DNA of 64,000 nucleotides from positions 702,313-766,312 of the forward strand of contig JAJYUT010000002.1 of assembly GCA_021792365.1 (NCBI GenBank), given 5' to 3'. Source of the DNA: Pseudomonadota bacterium (GTDB lineage Bacteria > Pseudomonadota > Alphaproteobacteria > Dongiales > Dongiaceae). How positions within the stretch are numbered: position 1 is the first letter of the stretch; every line of letters starts with the position of its first letter. The notes beneath the pieces were generated by a model that had not been told where the DNA came from, ran no database searches, and was given only the letters and a program-made list of their open reading frames with translations. A program made the position numbers and the translations under genes. Below, piece after piece: positions 60,152-64,000 of this stretch.

Positions 60152-61411
60152 TCAATGCTCGGCCCACTGGATCGATTTGATATCGATACCTTCCTGCGCC
60201 ATCTCCCACAGCGGGCTCATGGAACGCAAACGCTGCACCGACTGCACGATATGCTCGACGGCGTAGTCGACATCCTGCTCGGTGGTGAAGCGCCCCAGCC
60301 CGATGCGCAGGGACGTATGCGCCAGTTCCTCTTCAACGCCCAGAGCGCGCAGCACGTAGGACGGCTCCAGCGACGCGGACGTGCAGGCCGACCCCGACGA
60401 GACCGCCAGGTCCTTGATGCCCATCATCAGCCCCTCGCCTTCCACATAGGCGAAGGACAGGTTGAGGTTGCCCGGGATGCGGCTCTCGAGATCCCCGTTG
60501 AGATAGACCTCCGGCAGCTGCTCCCTGATCTTGTCGTAGAAGCGATCGCGCAGCGCCTTCAGCCGCTCCGCCTCCGCGCCCATCTCGCGCTGCGCGATGG
60601 CGCAGGCCTCGCCCAGCCCGACGCAGAGCGGCGTCGGCAGGGTGCCGGACCGCATACCGCGCTCCTGGCCGCCGCCATGGATCAACGCCTCCAGGCGCAC
60701 GCGCGGCTTGCGCCGAACATAGAGCGCGCCGACGCCCTTGGGCCCGTAGAGCTTGTGGCCGGAGATCGACATCATGTCGATGTTCATCTCCTCGACATTC
60801 AGCGGGATCTTGCCCACGGCCTGGGCCGCGTCGGTATGGAAATAGACCTTGGCCGCGCGGCAGATCTTGCCGATCTCGGCCAGCGGCTGGATCACGCCGA
60901 TCTCGTTGTTCACTGCCATCACCGAGACGATGCAGGTGTCCGGACGGATCGCCGCCTTCAGCTTCTCGAGATCGATGAGTCCGTTCTGCTGCACCGGGAG
61001 GTAGGTGACCTCGAACCCTTCCAGCTCCAGATGGCGGCAGGAATCCAGCACGCATTTGTGCTCGGTCACCACGGTGATGACGTGGTTCTTCTTGCCCTTG
61101 TAGAAATGCGCGACGCCCTTGATCGCGAGGTTGTTCGATTCGGTCGCGCCGGAGGTGAAGATGATCTCCTTCTCGTCCGCGCCGATGATCGAAGCAACCT
61201 GCGCACGCGCCTTCTCGACCCCCTGCTCGGCTTCCCAGCCAAAGCTGTGGTTGCGCGAATGCGGGTTGCCGAAATGGGTGGTGAAATAAGGCAGCATCGC
61301 CTCCACCACGCGCGGATCGGTCGGCGTCGTCGCCTGATAGTCGAGATAGATCGGAGTCTTCGGGCGGTTCTGGCCGTCAGCTGCGATCTTCATTTCCTGC
61401 AATGAACTCAT
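60152..61411 (-). CDS. iscS: Cysteine desulfurase IscS
   Basis: 419 residues from the ATG at 61411; an ATG at 61429 that shares a base with the upstream stop (TGATG) is an alternative start. The PLP lysine is K220 ([10 protein letters not shown]), and the persulfide cysteine C343 lies in the flexible loop [13 protein letters not shown]. The C-terminus ends SIQWAEH, the usual IscU-binding tail. It takes sulfur from cysteine for IscU and for MnmA further down the operon. Confidence 0.95.
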   Translation of the reverse strand: MSSLQEMKIAADGQNRPKTPIYLDYQATTPTDPRVVEAMLPYFTTHFGNPHSRNHSFGWEAEQGVEKARAQVASIIGADEKEIIFTSGATESNNLAIKGVAHFYKGKKNHVITVVTEHKCVLDSCRHLELEGFEVTYLPVQQNGLIDLEKLKAAIRPDTCIVSVMAVNNEIGVIQPLAEIGKICRAAKVYFHTDAAQAVGKIPLNVEEMNIDMMSISGHKLYGPKGVGALYVRRKPRVRLEALIHGGGQERGMRSGTLPTPLCVGLGEACAIAQREMGAEAERLKALRDRFYDKIREQLPEVYLNGDLESRIPGNLNLSFAYVEGEGLMMGIKDLAVSSGSACTSASLEPSYVLRALGVEEELAHTSLRIGLGRFTTEQDVDYAVEHIVQSVQRLRSMSPLWEMAQEGIDIKSIQWAEH

Positions 61412-61428
61412 CTCATACACACCCTTCA

Positions 61429-62556
61429 TCAGGCTGCCGGCTGCATGTCCGGCAAAATATGAACCCTGCGACCGGCCAGATCGGCCAGCCGCGCCGCAAG
61501 CAGGTCGATTTCCGACTCGCTGTTCCACCAGCCGAGGCTGATGCGGATCGCGGAGCGTGCGACCTCTTCGTCGTAGCCCATAGCCAGCACCACATGGCTC
61601 GGCCGCGCCTTGCCGGAGGAGCAGGCGGAGCCCGCGCTCACGGCAAATCCCGCCAGATCGAGCGCCATCACCAGTGTCTCGCTGGACTTGCCGGCCACAG
61701 CGACGCATGCGGTGTTCGGCAGGCGCGGCGCCCCGCCGCCGATGATTGCGATATCGAGATCGGCAAGGCGCGCTTCAAGCCGATCGCGCAGGGCAGACAG
61801 CCGCTCTGCGTGGCCGTTCGTCCGCGCCTCTTCCGCAGCAGCGCCGAAAGCTGCGATGGCGGGCGCATTCTCCGTCCCGGCGCGCCGGAACTTCTCCTGG
61901 CCGCCGCCGATCAACATCGGGTCGATCGCGATTTCGTTCTTCAGCACCAGCGCGCCGGCGCCGAGCACGCCACCCATCTTGTGCGCCGATAGACTCAAGA
62001 GATCAGCGCCGAGCTCGCCGATATCAAGAGCAATTCGGCCCGGCGCTTGCGATGCATCACAATGCAGCAGGCCACCATTCTCATGCACAAGGTCGGCGGC
62101 TTCGCGCACCGGCTGGATCACGCCGGTCTCGTTGTTCGCCAGCATGATGGAGACAAAAGCCGGCCGTCCCGTTTCGCGCAGTGCAATAGCCAGATCGTCG
62201 ACATCGACCTGCCCATTGCGCTGCACGCGCAGGACGCGCGCACCTGCGAGCTGCGCCGGCTTCAGCACTGAATCGTGCTCTATGCCGGAGACGATCAGCG
62301 GACGCTCGCCGCGGCCGGCCAAGGCCAGATTGTTGGCCTCGGTCCCGCCCGAGACGAAAATCACATTCTCCGGCGTGGCGCCCGCAAGCCGGGCGACCTG
62401 GACACGGGCGCGGTCCACCAGCGCCCGCGCGGCGCGGCCGAAGCGATGGACCGACGATGGATTGCCGGCCATGCGCAAAGCCGCGTCCAGCGCCGCCTGT
62501 GCCGCAGCACAGGACAGCGTGGTCGCGTTGGCATCCATGTAGATCGCGTTCGTCAT
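61429..62556 (-). CDS. Second cysteine desulfurase (NifS-like)
   Basis: 375 residues, clearly related to IscS but shorter and diverged. The PLP lysine is K193 ([10 protein letters not shown]) and the active cysteine C312 is in [14 protein letters not shown]. Tandem desulfurases between iscR and iscS are usual in several alphaproteobacteria, where the role of the first is not well settled; it lacks the IscS tail that docks IscU. It begins 21 bases after iscR, and its stop overlaps a possible iscS start. Confidence 0.92.
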   Translation of the reverse strand: MTNAIYMDANATTLSCAAAQAALDAALRMAGNPSSVHRFGRAARALVDRARVQVARLAGATPENVIFVSGGTEANNLALAGRGERPLIVSGIEHDSVLKPAQLAGARVLRVQRNGQVDVDDLAIALRETGRPAFVSIMLANNETGVIQPVREAADLVHENGGLLHCDASQAPGRIALDIGELGADLLSLSAHKMGGVLGAGALVLKNEIAIDPMLIGGGQEKFRRAGTENAPAIAAFGAAAEEARTNGHAERLSALRDRLEARLADLDIAIIGGGAPRLPNTACVAVAGKSSETLVMALDLAGFAVSAGSACSSGKARPSHVVLAMGYDEEVARSAIRISLGWWNSESEIDLLAARLADLAGRRVHILPDMQPAA

Positions 62557-62577
62557 CGCCCTCGGCTCAAATGTGGC

Positions 62578-63105
62578 TCATTCCGCTGCGACGGTCGTGC
62601 GAACCGGCTCGTTGCCGGAGTCGTTGACGGGGGACGGCGGTGCGGCGCCATCGCCCTCCAGCGGCTCGCCGAGCTGCGACTTGCCAAGGACGCGCCGGTT
62701 GACGACATCCGCCAGCGAAACCGAGCTCAGGAACAGGTGAATCTGGTGCGTCAGCTCCTCCCACAGATCGTGGGTGAGGCAACGGCTCTTGTCGCTCTGG
62801 CAGCCCGATCCCGTATTCGGCTTGCAGCGCGTGGCGCGGATCGGCTCGTCCACTGCCATGATGGCGTCGGAGATCCGCGTATCCTCCGCGCTGCGGGCCA
62901 GCAGGTAGCCGCCACCGGGGCCCCGCACGCTCTTCACCAGGCCATTGCGCCGCAGCTTGGCGAACAGCTGCTCCAGGTAAGAGAGCGAGATTTCCTGCCG
63001 CTGCGAAATATCCGCCAGGGCTACCGGGCGGCCATTGCTGTGCGACGCCAGATCAACCAGGGCCATCACCGCATATCGTCCTTTGGTGCTCAATCTCACG
63101 ACCAA
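62578..63105 (-). CDS. iscR: Rrf2-family regulator IscR
   Basis: 175 residues. A winged helix at about 1-80 (RLSTKGRYAVMALVDLA; SYLEQLFAKLRRNGLVKSVRG) precedes the cluster ligands C94, C102, C109 and H112. Holo-IscR normally represses isc genes. The spacing C-x7-C-x6-C differs slightly from the Escherichia coli C-x5-C-x5-C. It lies second in the operon, 30 bases after cysE. Confidence 0.94.
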   Translation of the reverse strand: MVVRLSTKGRYAVMALVDLASHSNGRPVALADISQRQEISLSYLEQLFAKLRRNGLVKSVRGPGGGYLLARSAEDTRISDAIMAVDEPIRATRCKPNTGSGCQSDKSRCLTHDLWEELTHQIHLFLSSVSLADVVNRRVLGKSQLGEPLEGDGAAPPSPVNDSGNEPVRTTVAAE

Positions 63106-63135
63106 CCTCCATCACATTCCGGCTGAGCCCGGCGC

Positions 63136-63930
63136 CTATTCCGCCGCGAAATCAGACCGTCTCGCTTCATTGCTTTCCGCCCCTAGTCTCGTGTCGGCGC
63201 GGTTGTCGGCGCCGTTATCCGCATTTGGCCGGACCGCCTTGCCGTTCAGCTCGCCCTCCAGGAGAGCGACGCGTCCCTGCAACCGGTTGACCTGATCGAT
63301 GAGGCTCTCGATGGCGCGCGCGACCGGGTCGGGCAGAACCCCGTTCGGCAGGCCATAGGCCGCGAAATCGCCGGCATCGGCTCCGCGCGGCGCGGCGATC
63401 TTGGCCGGAATGCCGACCACCAGAGCGCCCGCGGGTACGTCGCTCACCACCACGGCGTTGGCGCCGACCTTGGCGCCCGCACCTACAGTGATGGCGCCCA
63501 GCACCTGCGCGCCCGCCCCCACGATCACGCGATCGCACAAGGTCGGGTGGCGCTTCGTGTTCTTCTGGGCTGCCGAATTGACCGAGGGCGAAGTCCCGCC
63601 CAGGGTGATGTCCTGATACATGGTGACGTCGTCGCCGATCTCGGCTGTCTCGCCAATCACCACCCCCATGCCGTGATCGATGAACAGCCGGCGGCCAATG
63701 GTCGCGCCCGGGTGGATCTCGATACCCGTGACCCAACGCGCGGCCTGGGAAACGAAGCGCCCCAGGACGCGCCAGCCCCGCAGCCACAGCCAATGGGACA
63801 GGCGGTGGGCCAGGACGGCGTGGAACCCGGGATAGGTCAGCACCACTTCCAGCCGCGAGCGAGCGGCGGGATCGCGGGCGATGATCGAATCGATGTCCTC
63901 AGCGAAATGCTTGAAATTCATGGCGGCCAT
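63136..63930 (-). CDS. cysE: Serine O-acetyltransferase CysE
   Basis: 264 residues. The N-terminal helical part ([14 protein letters not shown]) and the left-handed beta-helix with hexapeptide repeats ([28 protein letters not shown] region) are standard, including the DHG triad element. The last 50 residues (after about 215) are a coiled, polar tail. It makes O-acetylserine for cysteine synthesis, the sulfur donor for the two desulfurases downstream. ATGs at 63930 and 63921 are both possible. It is the first gene of the isc operon. Confidence 0.94.
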   Translation of the reverse strand: MAAMNFKHFAEDIDSIIARDPAARSRLEVVLTYPGFHAVLAHRLSHWLWLRGWRVLGRFVSQAARWVTGIEIHPGATIGRRLFIDHGMGVVIGETAEIGDDVTMYQDITLGGTSPSVNSAAQKNTKRHPTLCDRVIVGAGAQVLGAITVGAGAKVGANAVVVSDVPAGALVVGIPAKIAAPRGADAGDFAAYGLPNGVLPDPVARAIESLIDQVNRLQGRVALLEGELNGKAVRPNADNGADNRADTRLGAESNEARRSDFAAE

Positions 63931-63959
63931 CGTGTTTACTACCGCGCCGCCGCCCTTAA

Positions 63960-63976
63960 TTGACTGGGTTAGTCAA
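63960..63976. promoter_or_regulatory. Palindromic regulator site upstream of the cysE-isc operon
   Basis: TTGACTGGGTTAGTCAA is a perfect six-base inverted repeat with a five-base spacer, ending 30 bases before the cysE start. On the minus strand GTCAAT-N17-TAGTAA downstream of it could be promoter elements. IscR, encoded one gene later, is the most likely binder; I recall that IscR-type operators in related bacteria are also TTGACT palindromes but cannot check this here. Confidence 0.6.
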
Positions 63977-64000
63977 CTTTCGCGGCGCAAGTCGCGGTAA

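Overview
The window is GC-rich chromosomal DNA with tightly packed genes and many 1-4 bp start/stop overlaps. It looks like an alphaproteobacterium, probably Rhodospirillales or a relative. Pointers are the long SerC type paired with a long SerA, an isc cluster headed by cysE-iscR with two cysteine desulfurases, an HscB with an N-terminal Cys4 knuckle, a phasin, and many solute-uptake systems typical of soil or root-associated species. I see no phage, insertion sequence, CRISPR array or rRNA. There is one tRNA, elongator Met(CAU).

Layout. 1-10.5 kb: a CYTH/CHAD protein cut by the window edge, cytochrome c' facing cytochrome b561, a LysR regulator divergent from wrbA, a Gfo/Idh/MocA dehydrogenase, the serC-serA operon with a leader hairpin, PPK2, a lysozyme-inhibitor-like lipoprotein and a GT61 glycosyltransferase. 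10.5-18.4 kb: a catabolic-looking island with two paralogous FAD oxidoreductases and a GcvT-like protein (minus strand), and a divergent M19 dipeptidase, an aldolase-like barrel and a PfkB kinase (plus strand). 18.4-22 kb: a BetI-like TetR regulator, a frameshifted small gene, a phasin, a cupin and a PAS histidine kinase. 22-29.7 kb: a polyamine/opine-type ABC transporter whose binding protein is divergent from its permease and ATPase genes, then a HisC-like aminotransferase, an SDR and an orphan membrane protein.

29.8-37.6 kb: a complete branched-chain amino acid-type ABC transporter (LivJHMGF) running directly into a NylB-like serine hydrolase and a ChaC-like cyclotransferase, then a PrsW-like membrane protease. 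37.6-45.6 kb: a beta-keto acid cleavage enzyme (BKACE/DUF849), a class III aminotransferase, an RpiR regulator, a TAXI-TRAP transporter with a DUF3394 tail, and a TauE/SafE exporter. Two similar operator-like palindromes tie the regulator to the locus.

46-52.8 kb: a four-gene signalling cluster that appears less GC-rich than its surroundings. It encodes a DUF3365 protein with a haem c motif, a hybrid histidine kinase with two receivers, a stand-alone receiver, and a protein joining two HisKA-like segments, a receiver and an adenylate cyclase domain. A periplasmic Cu/Zn superoxide dismutase follows. 52.9-64 kb, all minus strand: tRNA-Met, an SCP2 protein, mnmA, and the iron-sulfur operon cysE-iscR-nifS-iscS-iscU-iscA-hscB-hscA-fdx-iscX with an alpha/beta hydrolase coupled to iscX. 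A perfect TTGACT palindrome lies upstream of cysE.

The best candidates for something undescribed are the haem-sensor to phosphorelay to cAMP cluster (46.1-52.1 kb), the BKACE/aminotransferase/TRAP/TauE locus with its predicted RpiR sites (37.6-45.6 kb), and the FAD/GcvT-like/dipeptidase/aldolase/kinase island (10.5-18.4 kb). Functions of these systems are inferred from families and context only.
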